Positions 18,796 to 26,663 of a stretch of DNA of 64,000 nucleotides are shown piece after piece (the stretch's first letter is position 1; each line of letters opens with the position of its first letter). A program made the position numbers and the translations under genes. The notes under the pieces were generated by a model, which made no database searches, was not told where the DNA came from, and saw only the letters and a list, made by a program, of their open reading frames with translations. Source of the DNA: Rhizobacter sp. (lineage in GTDB: Bacteria > Pseudomonadota > Gammaproteobacteria > Burkholderiales > Burkholderiaceae_C); assembly GCA_019635355.1 (NCBI GenBank), contig JAHBZQ010000002.1, positions 19,489 through 83,488 on the forward strand. The letters are read 5' to 3'.

Positions 18796-20074
18796 AGAAG
18801 TCACAGTACTGGCTGAAATTGCGCGCTCCTTGGAAAGACGTCCCGATCACCTGGCCGATGAAGTCTGATTGTGGAGTCCGGGTGTTCGCTCCAATGACCG
18901 CCAGCCCTCGACCGTTCCGACAGTTCACGATTACCTTGACTTCTCTCGGGCATCGGTTGGTCAAAGTGATAGGCCCGGGCACGTCATAGGTTTCAAACCG
19001 GTGGCCGGAGACGAACGCCCCTTGACGGGTGTACTCCACGTTCTCAACTTTCACGCTCATGGTCGTACCCTCTTCCCGGCGCACGTCCAGGCATGCCAGG
19101 TCCTCTGGCGTATTGGCCCTGCCCATCAGGGATCCGGAGAGCGCGCGTCGCTCTGCGGCACGCCCCTCGGCTTGTGCCTTCGCATGGCCCAGCCCAGCCG
19201 CCCGCTTACGCCACTGCTCAGCCAAGGCATGGTCCCTCAGCCAAGCAGGCCCAGTGCTATAGAGGCCGAAGAGGTTGTACATGGCTGTCGTGTTCTGCCG
19301 GCTTGCTGCGAGGGTGTACCAAGCGATCGCTTGTCGGTAGTCCCGCACCGTTGGGTGGCTCGCCGTTGACAGCTGAAAGCCGGCCCACACCATTGCCTCC
19401 ACGTTGCCCTTGCTCGCTTCGGCTTCGAGCGCTTCGCGGATCCTCGGCAATGCGTCGTCATCGGAACGTCGGGAGTAGTGCGCCTCTTCTAAGGCATCGG
19501 CATAGCTCATAGGCCTAGTGGCTTGCCTTTGGGTCCCGCCGACGGAACCGGCAGGCAATTGGTCGGCGAACGCCAACAAGTGATCAAAGCCACTCACCTC
19601 CTGGAACACGCCAGCTCTCCCCCCTTTACCATTGCCGGCGGCATCGAGCCAATTGAAGTCGTAATGGGTGAAGTCTCCCTTCAGAAAGATCATGGCGCCC
19701 GAGTTGCCTTGACACTGGCTTGGTTCGTTGGTCAACCGAAGCCAGATGTGTGAGGTGGTTGAGGCGTGGTGGCTGTGAACGACGCCACGGCAGGTCCAGG
19801 TTCGCCCTCGCGCCAGGAGATCCCCCTCCAGCGAAGTGGTGCCATCCGCTCGTCTCAGCAGTCTCAAGTTCATCCAGGTCTCTCCGTCCGGATCCGCCAG
19901 TCGAATCAACCCGTCAGAAGGTGACCCGGGCGAGCGTGACGAGGCAGCCGCCGACTCGGTGGTCGGTGTGGCGGCGGCCCGGCTGGCCGGCCCCGACTGC
20001 GCCGTTGCCGAGGCGCAGCAGGTGACAATGATCACGAGCCAGAAATGGCGGGCGAGATCTTGGGTAAGCGACAT
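18794..20074 (-). CDS. Secreted Sel1-repeat protein
   Basis: 426 residues with an N-terminal signal peptide (MSLTQDLARHFWLVIIVTCC then ASATAQ). After a Ser/Ala/Pro-rich linker comes a beta-rich domain (about 50-165). Sel1-like TPR repeats follow at about 195-310 (GNVEAMVWAGFQLSTA, AIAWYTLAASRQNTTAMYNL, LAEQWRKRAAGLGHAKAQAE). A C-terminal Cys-containing domain begins TPEDLACLDVRREEG. GGGAG lies about nine bases upstream of the ATG. Sel1 proteins mediate protein-protein contacts and some serve as immunity proteins for secreted effectors; whether that applies here is unknown. The stop codon is at the border of the 61-bp repeat. Confidence 0.82.
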   Translation of the reverse strand: MSLTQDLARHFWLVIIVTCCASATAQSGPASRAAATPTTESAAASSRSPGSPSDGLIRLADPDGETWMNLRLLRRADGTTSLEGDLLARGRTWTCRGVVHSHHASTTSHIWLRLTNEPSQCQGNSGAMIFLKGDFTHYDFNWLDAAGNGKGGRAGVFQEVSGFDHLLAFADQLPAGSVGGTQRQATRPMSYADALEEAHYSRRSDDDALPRIREALEAEASKGNVEAMVWAGFQLSTASHPTVRDYRQAIAWYTLAASRQNTTAMYNLFGLYSTGPAWLRDHALAEQWRKRAAGLGHAKAQAEGRAAERRALSGSLMGRANTPEDLACLDVRREEGTTMSVKVENVEYTRQGAFVSGHRFETYDVPGPITLTNRCPREVKVIVNCRNGRGLAVIGANTRTPQSDFIGQVIGTSFQGARNFSQYCDF

Positions 20075-20187
20075 GGGGGTGACTCCCTAGAGTGAGCGTT
20101 GCGAGCGTCTTGGACTAGAAGCCGGCAGTGACGGGTTGCAGTCGGATGCGGGGGATAGAGGTCGAGCGCCTGGCACACATGGGTTCT

Positions 20188-21227
20188 CCTGATTAGCAAC
20201 GACCATCAGTAGCTCGCCCCATGAGCCAGTGGCCGTCGACGATGTGCCTTCCCGCAACGGAGGCCATCATGCCAATCAACAGCATCCAGTTCCAGCCCGG
20301 TCTGTCGATGTTTGCTTTCATCGAACGCTACGGCACCGAGGAGAAGTGCGAGGCCGCGATCGCAGCAGCGCGCTGGCCCGACGGCTACATCTGTCCGCGC
20401 TGCCAGGGTACCGCAGCCCTGTCCTTCCGCCGCGGGCGGCAGTCGTTCCGGGAGTGTCGCGGCTGCCGCTACCAATGCAGCCTGATCGTCGGCACCATGT
20501 TCGAAGGCACCAAGGTCGCCCTGACGCGCTGGTTCCTGGCGATGCAGTTGCTCAGTCAAGCCAAGAACAATGTCGCCGCCTTGGAACTGCGGCGCCAGCT
20601 GGGCGTGTCGTATCCCACAGCCTGGCTCATGAAGCACAAGATCATGGAAGCGATGCGGCAGGCCGAGGAGGACCGGCAGCTCTCCGGACGCGTTGAGATC
20701 GACGACGCCTACCTCGGTGGAGAGCGCAGCGGCGGCAAGACCGGTCGCGGATCGGAGAACAAGGTCCCTTTTGTGCTGGCGGTGCAGACGATCGGCTTGA
20801 ACGCCAAGCCTGATGTCGTCTGCATCGCCCAACTGCCGTTTCGTCGCGAAGCCATCGCCGAGTTCTGCGCCCAGCACTTGGTGCGTCCGCTGACTGTCGT
20901 GTCCGACGGGCTGGACTGCTTCGCCGTGGCCTCCGGCGCCGGCGTGCACGAGCGCATCGTCACCGGCGGCGGCAAGGCCGCGGCCCGGCATCCAGAGTTT
21001 CAGGCGGTCAACATCATGCTGAGCAACCTGAAGACCGCGCTGACCGGGACGTACCACGCCTTCAAGTTCAGCAAGTACGCCCAGCGCTACCTGGCTGAGT
21101 TCCAGTACCGGTTCAACCGACGCCGCGACATGGCCGCCATGCTTGGCGAGATGGTCGTCGGGATGCTTCATGCCAAACCGGCTCACATGGCTCTCATCAG
21201 GCGGCCTGAGGCTTGTTGCTAATCAGG
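20188..21227 (+). mobile_element. IS1595-family insertion sequence with perfect 8-bp target duplication
   Basis: 1040-bp element with terminal inverted repeats CCTGATTAGCAAC (left) and GTTGCTAATCAGG (right). It is flanked by identical octamers TGGGTTCT at 20180-20187 and 21228-21235; eight bases is the usual duplication for this family. It carries one intact transposase gene and no passenger. The clean ends and duplication indicate a fairly recent simple insertion. Confidence 0.95.
20269..21222 (+). CDS. IS1595-family transposase (ISXO2/IS1016-like)
   Basis: 317 residues starting MPINSIQFQPGL. An N-terminal zinc ribbon (CPRC at about 41-44, CRGCRYQC about 20 residues later) is followed by a DDE domain: RVEIDDAYLGGERSGGK, then VVSDGLDCF, then YHAFKFSKYAQRYLAEFQYR, where the HAFK/RYLAEF block is typical of the ISXO2-like branch. 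The start at 20269 is chosen because CGGAGG lies six bases upstream; an ATG at 20221 would add 16 residues without a comparable site. Intact and probably functional. Confidence 0.95.
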   Translation: MPINSIQFQPGLSMFAFIERYGTEEKCEAAIAAARWPDGYICPRCQGTAALSFRRGRQSFRECRGCRYQCSLIVGTMFEGTKVALTRWFLAMQLLSQAKNNVAALELRRQLGVSYPTAWLMKHKIMEAMRQAEEDRQLSGRVEIDDAYLGGERSGGKTGRGSENKVPFVLAVQTIGLNAKPDVVCIAQLPFRREAIAEFCAQHLVRPLTVVSDGLDCFAVASGAGVHERIVTGGGKAAARHPEFQAVNIMLSNLKTALTGTYHAFKFSKYAQRYLAEFQYRFNRRRDMAAMLGEMVVGMLHAKPAHMALIRRPEACC

Positions 21228-21620
21228 TGGGTTCTTGCGTTGCAGTCATCAGGTGAAGGGACACGGTTCTTCGCCCAGACTGCGCCAGATCGAGTAACGC
21301 TAACAGGTCGTGGATTCTGTTCCCTCAGCGCAGTTAGGCTGAGCATGGCTTGCCACAATGGCGGACGGCCTTCCGTGAGTGAACTTGCGTGTGAGACGCT
21401 GCTGCGCCAGCGGCTTTCCTGCAGAAGCGGTTTGGAGCCAACCAGCGACCTGTTCTGTGTTCCACGTGGTTGTTCAGGCAGCCCGTTGGCGATAAATACC
21501 AAGACGGTTGACAACGGAAAGCCTACCCAGTAGCGGAGCACTCGATCAGCATCCGATCGTCGTCAGGCCACCTGGTTTCTCCTCCGCGAACCGGAGCGGC
21601 CGCAACACCGCCGATGCTGC

Positions 21621-21780
21621 ACCAAGGTGCGCAAGGTGTTGGCTCGCTACCTGCACACTCGCCGCTTGGTGGCTGTGGCCGACTGAGGGGTGCTCTCCAT
21701 CGATATGGCCACGATCCGGCAAGGTCCGCGTCGCTTTGGCGGGGCGCAGTTCCCCGTCTCTCGGCAAGTTGGGTTGAGAA
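21621..21780 (+). pseudogene. Degenerate transposase remnant (IS1634/IS4-like)
   Basis: One frame reads TKVRKVLARYLHTRRLVAVA then D, stop, GVLSIDMATIRQ. This resembles the second catalytic-Asp region of IS1634-type transposases (VADRGLLSLDNI), with the expected CGA arginine codon changed to TGA. The following bases keep short similarity in shifting frames. The remainder of 21236-22068 holds no recognisable gene. Confidence 0.45.
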
Positions 21781-22068
21781 GCTTGCAGAGAAGTTGCCGA
21801 GATTGGCTTGGTTACTGCGCTGCTGACGTCGGCCGCTAAACAATGGACGGTCAACGAGCGAGAATGATCGGCGTGTTCGAATGACCGCAAAGCTAGAGAG
21901 ATTGGCCGTCGAGGTCATCGCGACGAAGGTACTAAGCGCTTGAACCTCCTCTGGCGACGTCAAGTGACGTTGCTCGGCGGCGGCGATGCGCTCACGTTGG
22001 CAAGGCGAGCTCAAAGGTCGGCTACCGCTGAGCAGCACATTAGACAAGTTAGGTTGGTGCCGTCCGCG

Positions 22069-22704
22069 CTAGGCGAGTTCGGGTTGCTGATCGCTGCGGC
22101 CACACTCAACGGCAAAAGAGTGATCGTTGGCGCAGCATGCCCGAGCAGCCTCCCACTGTACGTCAAGCATGCCTGCGCCGGGCGGCCTGCGGAGTACGAC
22201 AACTGCGACCTTGCAGAAGGGCAAGTCCGCCAGGAGGCCTCCTGCCATGTACAGGTCCCAGGCGTCAAGCTGATGGGCGGGCGGCTTTGGGGTCTGTGCC
22301 TCTGGCAATGGCGGTGGCTCGATCAACGGTTCGCCTGTCAAACGCAGGTTGAACCTAGCGGCGAACGCCTCAAGGACTGTGCTTCGCCACAGCGACAAGA
22401 CCGCATAGCGCCAACGCGAATCTTTCGCGCAGAGGCTGCCTCCAGCCCACTCAGCGGGCGACATGCAGTTGTCTAGGGCGCTGGCGAGCAGTTGCCCGAA
22501 AGGCGCGGCCGGCTGAATCCAGGCAGCGCCCATGTCGAGTTCTGCGCCGGCACAGTCGGACAGTACCAAGTCCAGTAGGGCTAACGGTCTGGTCGCGTGG
22601 CGTCGAGAGCGAGCGCGCACAGCCAGTGCCGCACGATGTGAGATCGGACGTATGGTCATATGTGCGAAACGGTGTATGCCGCAGTCAGTTGGAGCTTCTG
22701 CCAA
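22069..22704 (-). CDS. Hypothetical protein; part is repeated at 18735
   Basis: Open frame of up to 211 residues; MTIRPISHRAAL at 22659 is an alternative start. No recognised domain. The only evidence for coding is the segment LAVRARSRRHATRPLALLDLV, which recurs beside IS copy B with mainly silent changes. The middle section (WRYAVLSLWRSTVLEAFAAR, FNLRLTGEPLIEPPPLPE) could be a genuine globular region. It may be a decayed accessory gene; a spurious frame in GC-rich DNA is also possible. Confidence 0.3.
   Translation of the reverse strand: MAEAPTDCGIHRFAHMTIRPISHRAALAVRARSRRHATRPLALLDLVLSDCAGAELDMGAAWIQPAAPFGQLLASALDNCMSPAEWAGGSLCAKDSRWRYAVLSLWRSTVLEAFAARFNLRLTGEPLIEPPPLPEAQTPKPPAHQLDAWDLYMAGGLLADLPFCKVAVVVLRRPPGAGMLDVQWEAARACCANDHSFAVECGRSDQQPELA
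22564..22624 (-). repeat. 61-bp repeat, copy 2
   Basis: Partner of 18735-18795 (55 of 61 bases identical). It lies inside the hypothetical gene ending at 22069. Similarity stops abruptly on both sides. Confidence 0.75.
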
Positions 22705-22733
22705 CTCAATCCTCAGCGGCAGCCTCGATGAGC

Positions 22734-22949
22734 TTAGTCGACGGCTCGGACGAGATCTGAGGCGGGACGCTCAAGCGCTCGAGCCAATCTCACTATGACG
22801 CCGAGAGTTGGTGACTTCACTCCACGCTCAAGTTGGCTGACATAGGAACTGTGAACCTCGGCGCGATGGGCCAGTTCTTCCTGGGAGATGCTCAGTTCTT
22901 CGCGTCGGCGACGAACCTCTCGACCAAATCGAACCTCTGCCGTTCCCAC
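22734..22949 (-). CDS. XRE-family HTH regulator 1
   Basis: 71-residue protein that is almost entirely a Cro/C1-type helix-turn-helix: FGREVRRRREELSISQEELA, then HRAEVHSSYVSQLERGVKSPTL. It is about 70% identical over its length to the XRE protein at 23106. It has no effector domain, so it should act as a small DNA-binding repressor or restriction-modification-type controller. A palindrome at 22973-22995, 24 bases upstream of the start, is its probable operator. No toxin, methylase or peptidase partner is recognisable on either side. Confidence 0.85.
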   Translation of the reverse strand: MGTAEVRFGREVRRRREELSISQEELAHRAEVHSSYVSQLERGVKSPTLGVIVRLARALERPASDLVRAVD

Positions 22950-22972
22950 GAGGGGATCGTGGTTCTCTGCGT

Positions 22973-22995
22973 ACTATCGTGCCAGAGACGATAGT
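22973..22995 (-). promoter_or_regulatory. Palindromic operator/promoter of XRE gene 1
   Basis: Inverted repeat ACTATCG-N9-CGATAGT, with perfect seven-base arms. On the minus strand it overlaps a possible -35 CTGACA and -10 GATAGT with 16-base spacing. The same sequence with one arm mismatch precedes the second XRE gene. Confidence 0.65.
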
Positions 22996-23105
22996 GTCAG
23001 TCTGGGTGCTCAGGAGGCGGTGCTCAGCTTGGCGGTGTACGCCATCGCGCCGCACGAGAACTCTCCAGTGCACCGGCGCGCGCTTCGCCTAGGACGCACT
23101 GTCCA

Positions 23106-23339
23106 TCAGCGTGAATGGCCCCTCATCTCCACCGCTCGGATGATCTCCGAGGCGGGCCTATCAAGTGCTCGGGCAAGCCTCACGATGACCTTCAGCGTGG
23201 GCGACTTAAGGCCACGTTCGAGTTGGCTGATGTAGGTGCTGTGTACCTCCGCCCGATCTGCAAGTTCCTCTTGCGAGAGGCCCTTCGCGTCGCGGCAGCG
23301 ACGTACCTCTTTCCCGAACCGGATCTCCACTGTTCCCAC
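23106..23339 (-). CDS. XRE-family HTH regulator 2
   Basis: 77-residue paralogue of the regulator at 22734: FGKEVRRCRDAKGLSQEELA, then DRAEVHSTYISQLERGLKSPTL. It transcribes toward the first copy, separated by about 110 bases that contain the first copy's operator. Tandem duplication of gene plus operator is the simplest explanation. A palindrome lies 24 bases upstream of its start, the same spacing as in copy 1, supporting autoregulation. Confidence 0.85.
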   Translation of the reverse strand: MGTVEIRFGKEVRRCRDAKGLSQEELADRAEVHSTYISQLERGLKSPTLKVIVRLARALDRPASEIIRAVEMRGHSR

Positions 23340-23363
23340 TTGGAGAATCGTGGGTTGGCAGGT

Positions 23364-23386
23364 ACTATCGTGCCAGAGACAATAGT
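23364..23386 (-). promoter_or_regulatory. Palindromic operator/promoter of XRE gene 2
   Basis: ACTATCG-N9-CAATAGT, one mismatch from the perfect palindrome of copy 1, with an identical 9-base spacer (TGCCAGAGA). Minus-strand -35 CTGACA is followed after about 16 bases by GATAGT. Confidence 0.65.
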
Positions 23387-24227
23387 GTCAGTTTTGCGGG
23401 CCAGGGCAACTGTCAACCCTCTCACCGCGATCTCACCAGGTAGTCGCAGTGAGCATGATCGGAGTGGCCAAGGTCCCGCCAGTCGCGTGGCATCCGTTGT
23501 GCGTTTCGTACGCCGCCGTGATGTTCAACCCACTCTACGTCCAGGTGGCAGAGCAAGGCGTTGAGTTTGAGATCCGGCTAGTCTGGGCGCTCGGACTCAC
23601 GTTCGAGTTCGAGCAAGAGATCGTTGGGGTCTGGCCACAGCTGGGGACTGAGCTCGCAACCTCGAAGCTGATCACACGTGATCTCAACCTTCGAGGCGTC
23701 CAACGCATTGCCGTGCTCGTCGATGGAGCCGATAGGTCGACTGGCTCCACAGCGGTGCGCAGCGATGAAGGCACGGCGGCGGTTGAGGCGTCCACCCAGC
23801 ATCAGTCCATCTACTTCGCCGGGATCACGCGTCGCGCCAAGTCCAACACTGCCAGTGCGCTGTCGTTGATGCATGCGGCACCCCCGCACCAAACCGCGAC
23901 TTCCAGCGAAGGCACTTTCGGGGGCGGAGGAATCTCCAAAGGCCTGGGGAGCCGTCGCCGAAGGCATGAACGGTCTCGTCAGTGCGTGACGCGGCCTCAA
24001 CGTGCTTCGTTGGCCGCAGTGCGTGCAGTAGAGGTGGCCGGTCGCCTCCAGGACTGCCTGTCTGCCGCTTTGCGCCGGCGCCGCTTTGCGAGTGCGGAGT
24101 CTGCGGCTGCGTTCGTCGGGGCCTGGCTGGTGGCGGCGGAGCGTCGGCTTCGGGTCGACAGGGTGTCTGGGGTCAGGCTTTGGGGTGGTGGTGCTCGGGT
24201 GGCTGCTGTTCGGCAGGGGGTGCGTCC
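23387..24227. other. No convincing gene between XRE 2 and the sigma factor
   Basis: Open frames run through this stretch on both strands (a 260-codon plus-strand frame runs past the sigma-factor start). None shows a recognisable domain, and their products look like GC-rich shadow frames. The last 15 bases hold the GGGGG ribosome-binding site of the sigma gene. Toxin partners for the XRE proteins were looked for here and not recognised. Confidence 0.5.
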
Positions 24228-24704
24228 ATGATCAACATCGGGGCGGTGTTCGCCCGGGTCAAGCGGGCACTGATGCGGCGCGGTCGCACGGTGCACGAGG
24301 CGGAAGACCTGGTGCAGGAGGCCTGGCTGCGGGTGGCGAGCGTCGGCGGGTTGGACAAGGCGGCCAATCCGGCTGGGTTTCTGATGCGGACGGCGCTCAA
24401 CCTGTCGATCGATGCGCACCGGGCCCAGAGTGCGCGGGGCGAGGAGGTGGCCATCGAGGACGTGGTGCTGACGGATGCCGCGCCCGGCGCTGAAGACCAG
24501 GTGCTGGGCCGGGAGCGCATGGCGCGGATGTACGTGTGCCTGGGGCGGCTGCCGGCACGGTCGCGCGCGATCTTCGTGGCCCACAGGGTCGAAGGGCTGA
24601 CGTACAGCGAGGTGGCCCGGGAGATGGGTATCAGCGTCACCGCGGTGGAGAAGCATGTGACGAAGGCGACGCTGCTGATCACCCACTGCATGGAGGGCTG
24701 GTAG
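24228..24704 (+). CDS. ECF RNA polymerase sigma factor 1 (FecI-like)
   Basis: 158 residues. Region 2 (RRGRTVHEAEDLVQEAWLRV, then ANPAGFLMRTALNLSIDAHR) binds core and the -10 element. Region 4 (LPARSRAIFVAHRVEGLTYS, then EVAREMGISVTAVEKHV) is the -35 HTH. It starts at ATG 24228 after GGGGG; a longer frame extends upstream without support. Length and residues match FecI-type ECF factors that work with FecR and a TonB-dependent receptor. Followed by a second, paralogous ECF factor. In lasso peptide loci of Proteobacteria this set controls uptake or sensing genes (known context). Confidence 0.92.
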   Translation: MINIGAVFARVKRALMRRGRTVHEAEDLVQEAWLRVASVGGLDKAANPAGFLMRTALNLSIDAHRAQSARGEEVAIEDVVLTDAAPGAEDQVLGRERMARMYVCLGRLPARSRAIFVAHRVEGLTYSEVAREMGISVTAVEKHVTKATLLITHCMEGW

Positions 24705-24975
24705 CTGCATCGGGATCCGGGGCTTGGGCTGTTCGTCGGTGGTTCTTCGGTAGTTTGGAGGGTCTCTCGGGGCGCCGGACCGAACGTTTCGGTGGCTGCT
24801 GCCGGTTCGGCGCGATGCTGGATTGGGGCTGATCCTGCTTTGGTGGCAAGGGGTTTGGGCGTTGCTGGGCGGGTTGCCTGTCAAAGCATATCGTCGGGTA
24901 GGTTCCCTGTGTGTGGGCTCGGGTCTACATTGCGCCCCTGGATCTTCGACATCGGCAGGCTGGGAGGCATCCCCG

Positions 24976-25455
24976 ATGGTCAGGAACTGGGGAGCCTTGT
25001 TGAAGCGGGTTCGGTCGATGCTGCTGCGCCGTGGCCGTTCGTCCGAAGATGCCGATGATCTGGTGCAGGAGGCCTGGTTGCGGCTGGCGATGTACACGCG
25101 CGAGACACCGGTGGACAAGCCGGGTGCGTTCCTGGCGCGGACGGCGCTGAACCTGGCGGTGTCGGCAGACAGGGCCAGGGCTGTGCGCGGTGAGGAGGTG
25201 GAAGTGGAACAGGTGGCATTGGCGGATTCGTCCCCGGGCACGGAAGCCGCGGTGCTGGCGCGCGAGCGCCTGGCCCGGCTGGATGTGTGCGTGTCGCGCC
25301 TGGGTGGGCGCACGCGGGCCATCTTCCTGGACGTGCGCTTCGGCGACATGAGCTACCCGGAGGCGGCGCGCCGCTACGGCATCTCGGTGAGCGCGGTCGA
25401 AAAGCAGATGGCCAAGGCCACGATGCTGGTCACGCGCTGGATGGAGGGCTGGTAG
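24976..25455 (+). CDS. ECF RNA polymerase sigma factor 2 (FecI-like)
   Basis: 159 residues and paralogous to the upstream factor; both end MEGW. Region 2 is RRGRSSEDADDLVQEAWLRL and region 4 is LGGRTRAIFLDVRFGDMSYP then EAARRYGISVSAVEKQM. The start is ATG 24976 with GGGAGG nine bases upstream; the open frame reaches back to 24823 but that part looks non-coding. The fecR gene begins two bases after the stop, so this factor is the direct partner in the operon. The 271-base spacer after sigma 1 may carry its own promoter. Two ECF factors for one FecR is unusual. Confidence 0.92.
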   Translation: MVRNWGALLKRVRSMLLRRGRSSEDADDLVQEAWLRLAMYTRETPVDKPGAFLARTALNLAVSADRARAVRGEEVEVEQVALADSSPGTEAAVLARERLARLDVCVSRLGGRTRAIFLDVRFGDMSYPEAARRYGISVSAVEKQMAKATMLVTRWMEGW

Positions 25456-25457
25456 GC

Positions 25458-26588
25458 ATGGGCCGGCAGAGTGGCCCGCCGCCCGGTGGCGAGCCTGCGG
25501 AAACCCCCCACGTGACGCCGGAGATCGCGGCCGAGGCCGCGGCCTGGGTGGCGCGCCTGCACGGGCCCAGCCGTTCGCGTGCGATGGAGCTGGAGTGCCT
25601 GAAGTGGCAGGCCCGCTCTGCGGCGCACGGCCATGCCTTCGAGCGCTGCACGGCGACCTGGGAGGAGGTGCCCTACGCGGCGCGTGTCTTCGGGTTCTCC
25701 GGAAGCCTGGATGGTCTGCGCCGAGGCGTGGTCGACGAAGACGACGAGGACGATGAAGGCGGGAGTGGCCCGAAAGGGGGGGGGGGACTCGGCCGCGGGC
25801 TGTTCATGCTGCTGGGGCTTGGCGCGGTGGCGCTGGTCGGCGCAGTGGGCTGGGGCCTGCTGGGTGACGTCGCGGACTACCGTACTGCGGTGGGGGAGGC
25901 CCAGACCGTGGTGCTGGATGACGGCACGCGGATGTCGCTGAACACCGATACCCGTGTCCAGGTCGACTACGGTGCGCAGCGGCGCACCGTGAATGTGGTG
26001 GGCGGCGAGGCCGTCTTCGAGGTGGCCAGGGACGTGGGGCGGCCTTTTGTGGTGCGCGCGGCCGGCAGCGAGGTGGTGGCGCTGGGCACGGTCTTCTCGG
26101 TGCGCCTGCGGCCCAAGGGGCCCGGCGCTGCAGCGTCACTTGCAGTCACGCTGGTGGAGGGCAAGGTCGAGTTGCGTGCTGCCGAGGGTGCGCCCTCCGA
26201 TGCGGTGGCGCCGGAGCGGCCGGTGGTGATGCAGCCGGGTGAGCGGGTGCTGTTGTCTGGTGCGGTGGCCGAGGCTGGGGCGGGGGCCGCTGCGCCGGTG
26301 CAGCGGCTCGACCATCCGCGGCTGGAGCAGGTGCTGGCCTGGCAGCGCAACGAGGCGGTGTTCGAGCGGGCCACGCTGGCCGAGGCGGTGGCGGAGATGA
26401 ACCGCTACAGCCGTACGCCTGTGGTGTTGGCGGGTGATCTCGCGAAGGCTGACGGGCAGGTGAGTGGGCAGTTCCGCACCGGTGACAACCTGGCCTTTGC
26501 GCGGGCCATGGCGATGCTGCACGGGCTGAGCCTGCAGGAGAAGGAAGGACGCCTGGAGCTGTCGCGGGGCGAGATGCCGGGACGCTAG
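25458..26588 (+). CDS. FecR-family anti-sigma / signal-transducing membrane protein
   Basis: 376 residues. Residues about 15-80 form the cytoplasmic DUF4880-type sigma-binding domain (AAAWVARLHGPSRSRAMELE, then CLKWQARSAAHGHAFERCTATW). A charged linker with a Gly run (107-110) leads to one membrane helix at about 113-135. The periplasmic FecR domain follows (QTVVLDDGTRMSLNTDTRV, then GGEAVFEVARD), and a C-terminal STN-contacting domain (RLDHPRLEQVLAWQRNEAVF). It would relay the receptor's ligand signal to the adjacent ECF factors. An 11-G tract encodes the Gly run just before the membrane helix, so slippage there would remove everything from the membrane helix on. Confidence 0.92.
   Translation: MGRQSGPPPGGEPAETPHVTPEIAAEAAAWVARLHGPSRSRAMELECLKWQARSAAHGHAFERCTATWEEVPYAARVFGFSGSLDGLRRGVVDEDDEDDEGGSGPKGGGGLGRGLFMLLGLGAVALVGAVGWGLLGDVADYRTAVGEAQTVVLDDGTRMSLNTDTRVQVDYGAQRRTVNVVGGEAVFEVARDVGRPFVVRAAGSEVVALGTVFSVRLRPKGPGAAASLAVTLVEGKVELRAAEGAPSDAVAPERPVVMQPGERVLLSGAVAEAGAGAAAPVQRLDHPRLEQVLAWQRNEAVFERATLAEAVAEMNRYSRTPVVLAGDLAKADGQVSGQFRTGDNLAFARAMAMLHGLSLQEKEGRLELSRGEMPGR
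25776..25786 (+). repeat. Homopolymeric G11 tract inside fecR-like gene
   Basis: Eleven consecutive G between AAA and ACTC, coding four Gly residues just ahead of the membrane helix. Long G tracts in reading frames are prone to slipped-strand mispairing. Confidence 0.9.
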
Positions 26589-26602
26589 GGGGAACCCTGG
26601 TT

Positions 26603-26626
26603 GGAAAAAAAGCTGGTCGTTTCGTC
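26603..26626 (+). promoter_or_regulatory. Possible ECF-type promoter before the TonB-dependent receptor
   Basis: GGAA (26603-26606) and CGTC (26623-26626) are separated by 16 bases, resembling the -35 GGAA / -10 CGTC layout of ECF-sigma promoters. It lies in the 75-base gap before the receptor gene. A second GGAAC at 26591 is an alternative -35. Assigned by eye. Confidence 0.35.
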
Positions 26627-26663
26627 ATCCCGTTGTCGAACATGGATGACGGAGTGACAAGGG

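Noticed and set aside
17019..18868. A single secreted protein running from 17019 across IS copy B to 18868 after removing the IS
   Set aside because: The frame does stay open, but the downstream part is antisense to the Sel1 gene and to the minus-strand coding repeat, so continuity is probably accidental.
23449..24231. 260-codon plus-strand frame as a partner gene for the XRE regulators
   Set aside because: It overlaps the sigma-factor start and has no recognisable domain or ribosome-binding site; it looks like a chance frame in GC-rich DNA.
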